A stretch of DNA of 64,000 nt from contig CM077025.1 of NCBI GenBank assembly GCA_039090855.1, forward strand, positions 94,840,489 through 94,904,488. The letters are read 5' to 3'. A program made the translations under genes and the position numbers. How positions within the stretch are numbered: position 1 is the stretch's first letter; every line of letters begins with the position of its first letter. The notes under the pieces are model-generated. The model had not been told where the DNA came from, ran no database searches, and worked only from the letters and a program-made list of their open reading frames with translations. The DNA is from Macrothele yani. Taxonomy: Eukaryota > Arthropoda > Arachnida > Araneae > Macrothelidae. This document shows, piece by piece, positions 10,520 to 21,404 of the stretch.

Positions 10520-11595
10520 TATGGCTATGCTTATAAATAGTGGAGAAGTGAAAACTAATATTTTGCAAAGAGACTACTTTTCCTTTTGAGGGAACAAACG
10601 GTATCTCTTCTGCAAAGGCACAAGCTTAATATCAATCGTTACCACGCTCTCCCAACGGGATTACTCTTTATTTATTTTTTTGAAATTTTGATTTCTAAAC
10701 TTGGATTATATAGCTTTTTTAGCCGATATGATGGTATTATGGGTTATTATTGGCAAGAATATCGCATTCCATGAGGAAATTCTGAGTTCTGTGAATGGTT
10801 TGAGTTTTATAACGACTATAGTAAATCCCATTTCAGTTTCGATAACAAAAGAGTGGTGCGTCTTCACCTGATACTCTCTTCTGTTTTTATATTGGTGTAG
10901 GAGTTCTTTCAACGGACTCTGTTAAAACAGCACTCTTTTCTGATGAATGACAATCGAAGTTGGACAAAAGAAACTGTATATGTCGAGAGGCCTTTCATGA
11001 AAGCGAGGAACCGTTTCCGTTTTATTTAAATATCATCCGCTTTTTCTTCGTAAAGAGAGTAAGCTCCCATTGTTCACGCTATTCGAGTGACTGAATAACT
11101 TTTCGTTGAATCAATTCTTTTCTAGAGCAGTCGAATTTGTGCAAAAAAAAACAAAAAAAAAACTTGTCAGCTCTTTTTGCTAAAATATTTCATTTTACAA
11201 GAAAACAGAAGCTGTTTACATGTTTTTACTTTTTCACTGGCATTGTCACGTTGTCTCTTATTGCATTTTTCCTTCAGTTAAGGTGGAGACACAATCAAAA
11301 ACTCATTAGAGATATCCACTGATTTTCTTTTCTTCTATTCTGCACGATTCGAAAGAAACAATTATCAGATTTCCCCAAAAAATACTTAGTTTCTAATCGA
11401 TCGAATATTTTTTGCGTATTCATTGAAGTTAAAATAAATCAGTAAAGGAGTGGGATTAAAGTTACACAAGATTACAGTGTGAGATTAAAGTTTAAAAATG
11501 GCAAGAGTAAAGAAGAAGGTTTAAAGACGAACTTGCTTCGTCCAAAAGAAGCATAGACTAAATGTTGGAATTAAGTGTACTTTAATATAGCATAG
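10520..11595. other. AT-rich stretch, nothing recognised
   Basis: There are poly-A and poly-T rich segments, no open frame above 70 codons, and no repeat landmark. Confidence 0.4.
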
Positions 11596-11601
11596 CAATA
11601 T

Positions 11602-12145
11602 ATCATCATCATCATCATCATTGTCAACCATTATCAATCCACTGCTCGACGAAGGTCTCTCCAGGCCTCTTCCACAACGGTCTGTCTTGTGCCAGTCTCA
11701 TCCATGTGTCTCCCGCATACTTTAGAATTTCATCCACCCATCTCCCATGTGGTCTTCTTCTGGGTCTTTTCCTGTCCCTTGGAATCCAAACTAAAATTTC
11801 TACTGTTCATCGATGACCTGTCCTTCTGGCAGTATGCCCAGCCCATTGCCATTTCAGAGATTTAACTCTGATCATGATGTCTTCCACTCTTGTCATTTTT
11901 CTAATCCACGAGTTCCTCTTCTTTATCTCTCCTGCTTACACCAAGCATGCACGTCTCCATGCTACTTTGAGTTGCCTGCAGTTTTTGTATGTCTTTTTTA
12001 GTTAAGGTCCACGTCTCTGCACCATACGTAAGCACTGGAAGGATGCATTGATCAAACACTTGTCTTTTAAGACATAATGGCATATTTCTCTTGAAAATTT
12101 TGCCGGAGACTGTGAGCCAAGATTTAAGTTGTGGAGTCATTTTGG
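11602..12145 (-). pseudogene. RTE-type LINE, 5'-truncated 3' end
   Basis: The minus-strand frame at 11,901-12,140 encodes the C-terminal part of a LINE reverse transcriptase protein: NMPLCLKRQVFDQCILPVLTYG then ETWTLTKKDIQKLQ. Further downstream, in a shifted frame, comes an RKRPRRRPHGRWVDEI segment. The element ends in a short ATC/GAT trinucleotide run (11,604-11,621), the style of 3' tail seen in RTE-clade LINEs. Upstream sequence with the endonuclease and RT palm is missing, consistent with 5' truncation on insertion. It is frameshifted and inactive. Confidence 0.75.
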
Positions 12146-12378
12146 AGGGGTTTGGCCATAACTCATCACGCTGGCCAAGCAGGTTGGTGAGTGTGGGATA
12201 GCATTTCTTCTAATCACTATGGTTTAGTTATACCGCTATTGGCGGTCGTCAGAGCCCCTTTAGTGGGAACAGGATGCACCACGAGAAGGCGGGTTTGATA
12301 TTTGTCAAGGAGAGCCTGTGATGTTCCGCATCACCTGACCTTACATCCCATGGAAATATATACACAGGCAAATATATT

Positions 12379-13807
12379 CACTCACTGTCATACAAATCCG
12401 TGCACAAAGAAAAAAACCGTGCGCTTAACGCGAAACTCTGCGAACTGTTACGGGGAGGGCAGCCATGGAAATTATTAAAATTGCGTGCAATTAAGCATAC
12501 CCGGCCGTCCACGAACGGCCCGGACCCCCAATCCTTAGGGCTTATAAGGCGGCAGGGAACTCCACATTCGTTCCGAAGTGCACGGTAAGAGTCAGGTGAG
12601 ATCCCTGAGCGATAAGCATGCCGAAGAGCTGCCTTAGATGTGCGTACGGTGTACTGTTGGAGTTTGAAGGATGCCGTATCGTCGGGATGTGAGAGGCAGG
12701 TTGGCCGGCGAGCCGAGTTGGCCGCCACTTGGGCCGATCGGACAGTACGGGGCGATCGTGTTTAATGCAATAGACACGGGAAGACACCCAGACACGGCGG
12801 AATGGCTCTGGACGACCCAGACACACTACCATCAGAGAGTACCGTGGGATCGGGAGTGTGGCACGGACAGATGCAACTGCGTCCTTGTCCAATATCCAGA
12901 GAGATGTGGCGGCTGTACAAGGGACTCTTGTGTCCGCCAATTTTATTTCCAGATGCCTGGTAGAGGCGAGTCTGCACTCTCGACAGGCTTTACGTTTTCT
13001 GCCATTAACACCTGACCATTTATGGCGTCGATTGCAGTGGTGTCAGCAGCCAGTACCACGGAAAGCTACGGACGGGCGTCGTATGATGTTCAGCGACGAA
13101 TCGCGCTTCTGTATAGGAACGGACAACCACCGACTCAGAGTGCGTATGACAGCAGGTGAGCGCTACAATCCCAAACTCACTGCATAGTGGCACACGTCAC
13201 GAATTGCAGGCATGATGGCTTGGAGAGCCATCGCGTATGACAGCCAGACTTCCCTCGCAGTGATCTGAGGGACGTTGACAGCCCAGGGCTACGTACAGGA
13301 GATTTCTGCGACCCAGTGAGTTAGCTTTCCTGGCGGGGGGAAGGGGAGGTACTGGAGCCACTTCCCAACAAGATAACGCCAGTCCGCACACGGCTCGGGT
13401 TTCCCAGGACTGTATACGTCTTGCTTGCACGCTTGCGTGGCCTTCCAGATTGCCTGATCTTTCGCCTATCGAACACATGTGAGAGCAGATGGGACGCCAG
13501 CTTTCTCCATGTCCCAGTGTTCGTGATTTAGAGCGTCAGTTGCAAGAAGTGTGGGCCAGTCTGTCCCAGGATAACATACGACGTCTCTTTGACCCCATCC
13601 AGACCATATCACCGCATGTATGCGAGCACGAGGTGGTCTGACGCAATGCTAATGCTGACCGGAATGAGTACCGTATGTCTGCTTGAAATTATCCTGCTGC
13701 TGTGATATTGTAATCACTTCTGTCTTTGGTATGTACCATCTCACTACTAAAATCATCTTTCAGTCCGACGCCTCTTTCTGGTGCGCGGATTTTTATGACA
13801 GTGAGTG
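12379..13807 (+). mobile_element. Tc1-like element, family shared with 55,776-57,196
   Basis: The ends CACTCACTGTCAT and its mirror ATGACAGTGAGTG delimit the element, with longer terminal similarity in the CATAAAAATCCGCGCACCA region. The flanking TA dinucleotides are mutated on both sides. The transposase runs plus from about 12,575 to 13,640. HTH-linker sequence LSNIQRDVAAVQGTLVS leads to the first catalytic aspartate in MMFSDESRFCIG (about 13,087), then a stop at 13,185, QQDNASPHT near 13,370 and LPDLSPIEH near 13,470 in the same or neighbouring frames. All three catalytic residues can be seen, but several stops and a frameshift kill the gene. Confidence 0.85.
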
Positions 13808-13864
13808 CACATAACACAAGTTTGCTGATAGCTCTACCCCTATCATTTAGGTAGGTGTCCCATC

Positions 13865-14276
13865 GGTTGATAAGTTTATGGATCCACTGTCAGGTGCTTT
13901 GGACCCATTGAGCACACCCATTTCAAATTCCCCAGTTCTTGATTGAAGATCATGCCAATGAAGCCTTTGCTGATGTCTATTGCAGCTGCTAACCCCTAAT
14001 TGTTATTCTGCTGTAAAATTTCACCAGTTGGTTCACGGCTGCGAGTATGTCAGATGTGATGGCGACGCATGATTAGCCAGCTCTTCGTAAATTCATAGTG
14101 ATTTCATGTCCACCCTGAAATTCTTTGCCCCATTTCAAGACCATACTGCGTGCGAGACACACATTCCTGTAAACCACCTGCATGCATCGCAAGATTTCCA
14201 TCGATCTACTTCCCAGTTTTATCAAAAATTGGACCACAGCAATCTGTGCTCGCTTGGAGGTGTCCATGAGATACAT
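13865..14276 (-). pseudogene. mariner transposase N-terminal (helix-turn-helix) fragment
   Basis: The 14,073-14,276 frame contains a mariner-type HTH (FLIKLGSRSMEILRCMQVVY then SMVLKWGKEFQGGHE). It is followed in a decayed frame by AVNQLVKFYSRITIRG and an NGCAQWVQST segment that corresponds to the linker of the same family. The catalytic half is absent. It ends close to the left end of the mariner element at 14,335. Confidence 0.65.
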
Positions 14277-14334
14277 CCTTTACATTCTTTTGATGTTGCT
14301 CAGATCCTACGAGTCGCAACAACTAAATGAACTA

Positions 14335-15518
14335 TTACGGGTATTCAAAAGTTTCCTCCCCCACCGCTAGCGGGCGCTGTAGGGCTCTAACCGGCTGGCC
14401 ACCCGTGCTGTCAGTTTGTTCATGAAGCCAATCATGGTGGTCGATAAAGATCATCTGAGGCACTGTTTGTTATTCATGTTTATTTTAGGGAAACGTGCGA
14501 GTGAAGCATACGGTTCAATATGTCAGCTCTATGGTGAAACGATTATGGGCCAGCGGAAGTGTCGAGAATGGGTTTCCAGGTTTAAGAAAGGTGATCTAAG
14601 CTTGGACGACAAGCCACGTGCAGGTAGACCGCAGTAACTCGCAGACGGGGAGCTGGAATCGCTACACAATTGACCACGCAACTGGCGAAACGTTTGAAAG
14701 TGGCTCAATCAACGATAATACGGTGTCTACAGGCCTTGGGGAAGACCTGTAGACCCTGTATTACCGTCGATTGTTAAGTAGGTTAAGCATACTTTAACGG
14801 AGCGTACGGTTGGTCAACGATTGGGTATCTGCATATCGTTGCTGAAGAGGTTTCAAGGGTAGAATTTCTTGTAGAGGTTTGTCACCGGGGATGAAAAATG
14901 TCTCTATTGCGACAACCCAGTACGCAAGCGATCCTGGGTCGACCCAGGCCAGGCATCAACATCCACTGCAAAAGCAGATATCCACGGAAAAAAGTTTTGT
15001 TGTGTGTGTGTGTGGTGGGATATGCATGGAGTTCCATACTTCGAATTGTTGAAACCGGGCGAAACAATCGCTGCACAACGATATAGCGATCAGTTGATGA
15101 AGCTGAACGCCGCAATCGAGCCAAAACGCCCATGGACAGGGAAAGAACGCCGCCTAGTCGTTCTGTTGCACGATAATGCCTGAATACATCTCGGTGCCAC
15201 CACGAAATCAACTCTTGAATAGTTACGCTGGGGGGTTTTACCTCCCCGGCTTACTCCCCGGACATTGCACCTTCAGGCTTTCATCTGTTTCGCTCTGTGC
15301 AACATGCCCTAGGACAACAGCGGTTCACCACAGTTCCAGAAGTGGAAAATTTTGTCAGTCCTTCAATCGCAGGGGCATTCATTTGTTGCTCGAAAAATGG
15401 CTAAAGGTCATCGATACTAACCGCAGACAAATACTTCGTTGAATAAATGTGTACTGGCTTTCTGATTGTTCCCGTCTCTTTTCTTCTTAAAACGACGGAA
15501 ACTTTTGCATACCCCTAT
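14335..15518 (+). mobile_element. mariner element with degraded transposase
   Basis: The ends match as TTACGGGTATTCAAAAGTTTCC and, reversed from the right, ATAGGGGTATGCAAAAGTTTCC. TA lies at 14,333-14,334 and 15,519-15,520. The N-terminus from the ATG near 14,419 has the mariner HTH (GKRASEAYGSICQLYGETIM, then KCREWVSRFKKGDLSLDDKP) and stops at 14,635. Downstream, in changing frames, are FVTGDEK (first D), VVLLHDNA (second D) and YSPDIAPSGFHLF. In that last block the usual third aspartate of APSD is read as glycine. It is therefore inactive by stops, frameshifts and active-site loss. A (GT)7 run lies inside it near 15,000. Confidence 0.85.
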
Positions 15519-15593
15519 TAAATGCTTTGCACGCTGCATTCCTCTTTTATGTGTGGTTACTGCAGCTCCACCTGTCTACCGAGACTGTGCTTC

Positions 15594-15815
15594 TTTTTTT
15601 TTTTTTTTTTTTTTTTTTTTTGGTTGAGCGTCTAACGACCTTCGCGAGCAACTTTTCGATGGGTCATGAGTAATCGCCCGTCTCTAATGTAGGGCCAATG
15701 ATTCCCAGGAAGACAGAGAGCCAACGCCGTAAGACAAGCACATCATACATGCCTCACCGGGATTCGAAGCCGTAACCACTTGGACTAATGGGCATAACCC
15801 AGCTCTTAGACTAGT
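15594..15815 (-). mobile_element. tRNA-derived SINE (family 1), antisense, diverged
   Basis: A T-run of about 27 is the tail. The reversed body (GTCTAACGACC, CGCCCGTC, CCGTAAGACAAGCACATCAT, GCCTCACCGGGATTCGAAGCC) and a decayed head follow. The head end is ragged, so the right boundary is approximate. Confidence 0.8.
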
Positions 15816-15910
15816 GTTTCCAACCGCCGGTCCGCGAGATTTTTCCTGCCTGTCCGCGAGGTTTTTTATGCCGGTCCGCGAGGTTTTTTTATGCCCGGTC
15901 CGCGATTCAA
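15816..15910. repeat. Short tandem repeat at a hAT-like end
   Basis: The unit CCGGTCCGCGAGGTTTTTTATG is repeated about 3.5 times with small variations (15,828-15,906). It directly follows AGTGTTTCCAACCGCCGGTCC, which resembles the terminal motif of some hAT elements. No opposite end or transposase was found. Confidence 0.55.
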
Positions 15911-16104
15911 TTGTTCTTTAGTGTATAAGCTGTGTATTATTTGCTCTGTAGCGGCATGCGTCCTGGGCCTTTGGTAATTGTGGGTCCCTAGGCTATAGCC
16001 GTGCTTGATCATCGCCTTACTCTGGCCCTGGCCGCAGGTAATGCAGAGCTCCTATGCTAACCTCGATTCATTGTCGAAACCGCCTACAGTAAGCACGCAA
16101 GCAT

Positions 16105-16345
16105 TAAAATGGACTTAAAAAGGGCGTTCTGGCCCCATGAATCTCGTTTTCCCTTACTCTATGTTGACGGCATGTGCGTTTTTTACCTGGGGAAGTGTTG
16201 GCACCAGAATGCACCGTGGGACATAAACTAGGCTGGAGGAAGTGTAATGCTTTGGGTAACGTTATGCTGAAAAACCTTGCCAGTCATACACGTGCAGGGG
16301 ACGATGACGTCTACCACATACTGAAACATCAAGGACAATGAAGAG
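16105..16345 (+). pseudogene. Tc1-like transposase central fragment
   Basis: A decayed plus-strand frame has HESRFPLLYVDG (around the first catalytic site, aspartate lost), then WHQNAPWDIN and AGGSVMLWVTLC followed by a VIHVQGTMTSTTY segment. These match the middle of a Tc1 transposase of the type also seen at 50,400-51,040. Both ends are missing. Confidence 0.6.
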
Positions 16346-16432
16346 TCCCCTGTTCCTGATTAGGGGATACTGGTTCTAGAGAAAGCAGTGATAGCCACTG
16401 ACGTAAGATATGCACACCTCGCAGGCCTCATT

Positions 16433-16959
16433 CGAACCTCCAGGAAGAGCGCAGAGGACTAATCAGAAACGTAAGCGATGATTTTTTTAAACGAATTGCA
16501 GTTCGCAGAGGATATAGCCCTTCCGTTGTAGACAAAGCTGTCCAAAAATTTAAGAAATCTAAGCTTCTATGCTCGCTCACGCCAATAGACCTCCCAATAC
16601 GAAAGAATTGGGCGGTTATTCTATTTGCCCCTGAGATTTGCTTCAGAATTTCAATAATTCTCAAAAGTTTTAGTTTCAAAATTTATTTCAAGCACATAAA
16701 CAGGATGAAGTTTCACGGACCAAAAGACTACTTTGAAGACATATTTTCTTGGGGAATTTATCAGATACCTTGTGAATGTGGACTTTCATGTATAGCACAG
16801 ACGCGCAGGGCTTTAAATTTTCGGGTGAAGGAACACAAGAACTACGTATGGAAATATGAACTGAAGAAGTCGTCTATAGCCCAACATTGTCATGAAAATA
16901 ACCATACATTTTTGTTTGGAAACTTATTGATAAACCTGATTCGGCTATCAAGCTTAATG
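16433..16959 (+). pseudogene. Penelope-like element: RT C-terminus and GIY-YIG endonuclease
   Basis: The first part (in a broken frame) reads RRGYSPSVVDKAVQKFKK and then INRMKFHGPKDYFEDI, the reverse-transcriptase C-terminus and linker of Penelope-like elements. The 16,705-17,028 frame then begins the endonuclease with WGIYQIPCECGLSCIAQTRR. The GIY half of the GIY-YIG motif is kept, while YIG has become CIA, so the nuclease is probably dead. The frame is cut at 16,959 by insertion of a Tc1 element. The sequence resumes at 18,388 with LEAFHIYR-like coding, which suits a clean insertion. Confidence 0.8.
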
Positions 16960-18387
16960 CACTGGCGGAAAGTAAAAAAGAACACCAAGAAGGTACTGGC
17001 GGACGATCATGAAACTTACATATGTTAATCGGTCGAGTTTACGTAGGTGTGATGTTAATTCCGGGACCAATCGGTGACCGCTTACGCCACAGCACGGCAT
17101 AATATGCAAATTATCGTCGATGGTATTTAAGGAGTATGACGAAGTGAATGTAATCAGTCGTCGGCGTACGGACACGTGCGAAGACCCTGAAGAAGCTGCA
17201 ATGCTTGGACATGGAAGACGTGTACGATTTCAGCAGTTATCCGACTTTGAGCGAGATCGTCTAGTCGGATTACGCTAGGCCGGGTGGTCGTATTGTCGTA
17301 TTTCGGAGCGAATTGGATGGGAAGTATCGGTGGGGGTACGATGGTGGCGTAGATGGTCCGACGTATAACCCACACGAGAAGACGTGGAACCGGGAGTCTC
17401 AAACGGACTGATGAGCGGACCAATCGACGCATAAGAAGAGCGGCGTTGTCAAGCAGAACATCCACTGTGACGCCAATCCGAGCTGCCGTTGCACCTGAGG
17501 TGACTGTGCGAACAATCCGCAACCGTCTACTGCATGCAGGACTACGTGCACGTGTGCCTCTGGCTAGTGTACCTCTGACTCCAGCCCACCGTCAGGAACG
17601 GCTGCAGTGGTGTCGCCAACGTCTGCACTGGATAACGCAATGGCTATCTGTCGTGTTCAGCGATGAAAGCAGATTCTACTTGGGAGCCTCCGATGACCGT
17701 ATGCGTGTTCGCAGACGCACAGGGGAGCGTCTTCACCCTTCGTGCATCCGCCAGCAACACACAGGGCCTACACCTGCTCTCCTGGTGTGGGGAGCGATCA
17801 GCTATCACTCCCGAAAACAACTAGTGTTTGTACCGGGTACGTTAAACAGCACCTCCTATATAAACAACATCATTCAGCCCGTTGTTGTGCCATTTGTGAG
17901 GTCGATCCATCGTGGTGTTTTCCAGCAGGAAAACGCACGCCCACACACGGCACGTGCAACGCAACATGCACTTCAGTGTGTGAGAGAACGTCCATGGCCT
18001 ACAAGCTCACCGAATATGTCCCCCATTGAGCACGTGTAGGATTTTATGGGACAATGACTTATCCGGTCTCCCAGGCCAGCCACGACCTTCCCCGATTTAC
18101 GCGTCCAGGTTGAGGATGAATGGAACTCAATACCTTAAACTTACATTCAACATCTGTACGACAGACTCTATGCCAGAATTGCACAGTGTAACGTAGTTCA
18201 TGGCGGTTCAACCTCGTACTGACCATGTTACATGGAAATGTTATTTTTCAGTTTACCAGCAAGTGCAGCTGTATTTTGCCATAATGTTTTGATCACGTTA
18301 TCATCTGTATTCCATTATTATGCTGTATAAATTTCGTTGGTATAAGACGTCTCCTTCATGGTGTTCTTTTTTCACTTTCCGCCAGTG
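16960..18387 (+). mobile_element. Tc1-like element inserted in the Penelope-like element
   Basis: The ends are CACTGGCGGAAAGTAAAAAAG and, mirrored on the right, CTTTTTTCACTTTCCGCCAGTG. TA is present at 18,388-18,389; the left flank has mutated to TG. The element is 1.43 kb and is the same family as 38,415-39,820, which it matches over nearly its whole length. Confidence 0.92.
17201..18039 (+). pseudogene. Tc1-like transposase, second catalytic Asp changed to Glu
   Basis: The natural start is the ATG at 17,201 (LGHGRRVRF, HTH region SDFERDRLVGLR), but an in-frame TAG soon after 17,270 and a later shift separate it from the long 228-codon frame at 17,353-18,039. That frame has the paired DNA-binding segment (RRTGERLHP lies later), the first catalytic aspartate in VVFSDESRFYLG, LLVWGAISYHS, then QQENARPHTA where the second catalytic aspartate is glutamate, and SPNMSPIEHV with the catalytic glutamate. 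It stops at 18,037, just short of the usual C-terminus, whose decayed coding follows. I count 32 residues between second and third catalytic positions. Confidence 0.85.
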
Positions 18388-18610
18388 TATATTAGAAGCT
18401 TTCCACATATACCGTACTCTTTACGCTTTGTCAACGGCGTGACGTCGACTCCACATCTTTCAGGTGCGTGGAAACAACTCACCAAAATCCGTAACTGTCA
18501 GAACTCTGATGATGTCACAATGATTTAAATGTTTACGCTCCATTCGTTCTGACGAAGCCGAGCCAGACCCTCTGCGAAACTATAGTCGATGTAAAATAAA
18601 CATTTCATTG
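18388..18610 (+). mobile_element. Penelope-like element 3' end with hammerhead-like motif
   Basis: The endonuclease reading resumes after the Tc1. Downstream is CTGACGAAGCC (18,549-18,559), a possible stem II (GCCGAG with CTCTGC), CGAAAC at 18,575-18,580, a TATA loop and GTC at 18,585-18,587. This is followed by GATGTAAAATAAAC with a poly(A) signal. Known Penelope-like elements carry hammerhead ribozymes of this order and minimal stem III. Stem I here looks short, so activity is doubtful. Confidence 0.55.
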
Positions 18611-18611
18611 T

Positions 18612-19070
18612 GAGAAACGTTGGTATTGTTATTCTAGATGACCATTCAATCAAAACGCCAGCGAATTTCTTTTCTTTCTTTAATGTGTGGGAAGTGTGTT
18701 TCCCGCACACTGAAGAGCCGTAGGTTGCAGATTGGCAAAAACTCTTAGCGAGCAATATTTTGGTGAGAAAAACCGCAAAAAATTAAGAGTTTTATCCAGT
18801 GAAAACAGCAGCTTTCGAGACCTGGGGATGATATTTTGATGAGAAAAATGTCTAACTAAAGAACTCGAACCCGAGAGAGAAGACATTTCATGAAAATTGG
18901 GAAAAAAATACTTTCTTGAGAAACATGGTGAAAATAAAGAGATGTGCCGAGAAAGATGAACTTTGTAGAGCGTTAGGGAAATATACTTTAAAGTAAAAAG
19001 TCGTGTAGAATCAAATCGTTATAAGGAATAAATTTTGGGAATCCTAGGAGATAGCATTTTGATGCAAAAC
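18612..19070. other. AT-rich stretch, nothing recognised
   Basis: GAGAAAAA-type low-complexity phrases recur (about 18,770-19,000), but no gene or element end is visible. Confidence 0.4.
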
Positions 19071-19076
19071 ATTTCA

Positions 19077-19288
19077 GCCACCCAGGTGGCACAGTGGTCT
19101 AAGCGATGGCCTTTGATCATTCGTCAGAAAGGGGTCCGGGTTCGAATCCCGTGTGGCATGGATGCTGTGTTTGTCTTACGGCACTGGATCTCCCCCTTCC
19201 CTGGAACCAGTGACCCTAAATTAGGGACGGGCGACTGCTTACAGCCCATTGAGTCGCTCACGGTGGTCGTTAAACCTTCAAAAAAAAT
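19077..19288 (+). mobile_element. tRNA-derived SINE (family 1), full length
   Basis: The head GCCACCCAGGTGGCACAGTGG, B box GGGTTCGAATCCC, full body and short A tail are present. A 6-bp ATTTCA flank repeats at 19,071-19,076 and 19,289-19,294. Confidence 0.9.
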
Positions 19289-19449
19289 ATTTCACGTTGC
19301 TGAAGAATAACGTCTTCAAAAAAGGAAGAACTTCCTGGGACAATGCTAGTGGCCATGCGTGAGAGTTTTTCTCACACTACGTTTTCCCTCTGTTTGAAGT
19401 AGTATTCTCAACAATAACGCTTCAGAATTCGATCTTTGCAAGAATTATA

Positions 19450-20640
19450 GGTGAGTCGAGTCTAATTATTGTAACCACCTCCAACTTTTGACGTCAACAA
19501 CGCGTAGCCAATGACAGAAGGCACGTGTCGTGAGCTGGCTTAAAGGGTATATAAGGTGTGCTGTAGGCATTCTGAAAATATATCCCTCGTTACTCTCATG
19601 GAGAAAATGAGCGATTTATCAGATTTGAAAAAAGGGATGATTATCTGCTTTCGGGCCAAAGCTGGCAGTATTTCTGAAACAGCGCAGGTTGTGAACTGTT
19701 CGCGTACTGCTGTCGTTAAAGTGTATCGTGATTCGAAAAATAGCAATATTCCGAATAAGCGATGTGGAAACTGCGGAACAGCACGTGCCATTGATGTGAG
19801 AGGTGAACGTCGGCTTCGAAGGTGCGCGGGCCGATCGACATGCTACAGTAGAGCAATTCATTGGCCGAATGAACCAGGGGCTGCCGGAAGTGTGTCTAAA
19901 ATGACATTTCAGCGAACCCTGCTGCGTAAGGGGCTCCGATGCATAGAGATCGTCCTTGCACCTGTGCTAACGAAAGTGCATCGGCAGAAAATGCTTACAT
20001 TTGCACGGCAGTATCGGAATTGTGCCTTCGCTGATTGACAAAGAATTGCCTTCTCGGATGAGTCACGGTTTCTGCTTCATCGAACGGATGGTCGTTGGCG
20101 TATAAGGCGAGGAACATTGGAGAACAAACACTCTTCAACCATTGCTGGAAGAACACAAGCTAGTGGGAGCAGCGTTATGGCCTGGGGAATGGTTTCGTGC
20201 CATTCCCTGGGTCCACGCATACCTGTGGAAGGCACTATGGACCGAATTCGTTATGAATCCATCCTTACAGACCACGTACCCTCATACATGCTGATTGTAT
20301 TCCCTGGGGCCTATGGGATTTTCGAGAACGACAATGCGACGTGTGGCACAGCTAGAAATGTCCGAGAGTGGTTAGCAGAGCACGATGAAGACTTCAGAGA
20401 ACTTCCATGGCCCCCTAATTCCGCAGACCTAAACTCAATTGAGCATCTGTTAGACTACCTTGATCGTGTTGTTCGCTCTATGGATCCTCCACCACGCAAC
20501 TTCCAGCACCTGTCAGATGCACTACAGTCAGATTGGCTCCACATACCTGTGAACACCTTATTGATTCACTCCCAGCCCGTCTAGCTGCTGTCCACTCTGG
20601 ATATTAGCTGGTGGTTACAATAATGTGACTCGACCTTGTG
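19450..20640 (+). mobile_element. Tc1-like element, DD36E type, youngest class II copy
   Basis: The ends GGTGAGTCGAGTCTAATTATTG (left) and, reversed from the right, CACAAGGTCGAGTCACATTATT share GTCGAGTC and ATTATTGTAACCACC. TA flanks at 19,448-19,449 and 20,641-20,642. Its length of 1.19 kb is typical of a compact Tc1 element with one intronless gene. Confidence 0.9.
19598..20584 (+). pseudogene. Tc1-like transposase with a single premature stop
   Basis: Starting at the ATG at 19,598 (MEKMSDLSDLKKGMI) the frame runs to 20,584 in one phase, about 328 codons, broken only by TGA at 20,036-20,038 in place of the tryptophan expected before the catalytic motif. The N-terminal HTH (AGSISETAQVVNCSRTAVVK) and second DNA-binding segment are intact. 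Catalytic residues are all present: AFSDESRF, FENDNATCGTARNV and ADLNSIEHLL. I count 36 residues between the second aspartate and the glutamate, so it is a DD36E rather than classical DD34E type. One base change would explain the inactivation. Confidence 0.88.
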
Positions 20641-20699
20641 TATATAGTTTCAAAACAAATTAGGCGAAAAACGCACTTTTATCAGCGCGTTATCTATAA

Positions 20700-20930
20700 A
20701 AGTACAAAACACAAACGCCAATGGTCGCTTGATGAGAGAAATGTTCACACGAAGCATATAGGAGCAAAGCGCAGACTGTTTGAAGGTCAATTTGTTGAGA
20801 AAATGCTAAAAGTCAGCTAGAGCGGAGGTGGTGCTCCAAGGTCACTTCCAAATAAATGGTGCTCTTTATATACAAAATGTGAGAGAAATGCTCATAGCGC
20901 GACAAAGGACGGATTAAGACAACGCGAGGC
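20700..20930. repeat. Dispersed repeat, inverted relative to 6045-6400
   Basis: GTTCACACGAAGC, AAATAAATGGTGCTCTTTATAT and GAGAGAAATGCTCATAGCG correspond to the reverse complement of the 6.05-6.40 kb block. No coding sense was recognised. Confidence 0.5.
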
Positions 20931-21057
20931 AAAGAAAATCTCTTAAACAATGATCAAAAATACACACAAAACCTTGTTTATCGCGATATCTTCCAAACCC
21001 TTTGGGATGTAGTTTTGTTAGCACATTTTGTGAACATAAATCTCCATTTGCTGGTAA

Positions 21058-21185
21058 TGGGGTGCGACCGCACATCTGCTTTCTCCGGAGACGACTGTTC
21101 TACAAATTGAACTGTACCGACAAAGCCTATTACTGCAACTTTGCAGTTTGACATATCCAACACCTCTAAGATAGGTACGTCACAT
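21058..21185 (-). repeat. tRNA-like repeat, copy 1 (antisense)
   Basis: In reverse complement it reads as a tRNA-like head with an A-box-like TTCAATTTGTAGAACAG and a decayed B box. It is homologous to 21,405-21,545. It has no plausible acceptor pairing, so it is a SINE head rather than a tRNA gene. Confidence 0.55.
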
Positions 21186-21404
21186 ACGGTATATCGCCCC
21201 GCCCTATTTTAGAAAGGGATGTGACAAAATCGTCTGTTTCCGGGTGAGCCGAGAAACCATGCTTGAAATAGCACGGTGTTCAAGAAGGAGTTCTTATTGA
21301 TCCAGACGTTGTGCGGGAGAATCCAAACACAATTTCCTTGAATCTCACGGCCAGGATTTTCATTTTTACATTTGGGCGCCAATGTGAAAATAAGTCCATT
21401 TCTG

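Noticed and set aside
11604..11621. Stand-alone trinucleotide microsatellite
   Set aside because: Its position at the end of RTE-type coding fits a LINE tail better.
18512..18518. CTGATGA as the hammerhead core
   Set aside because: The flanks do not pair with sequence after GTC; CTGACGA at 18,549 gives a better arrangement.
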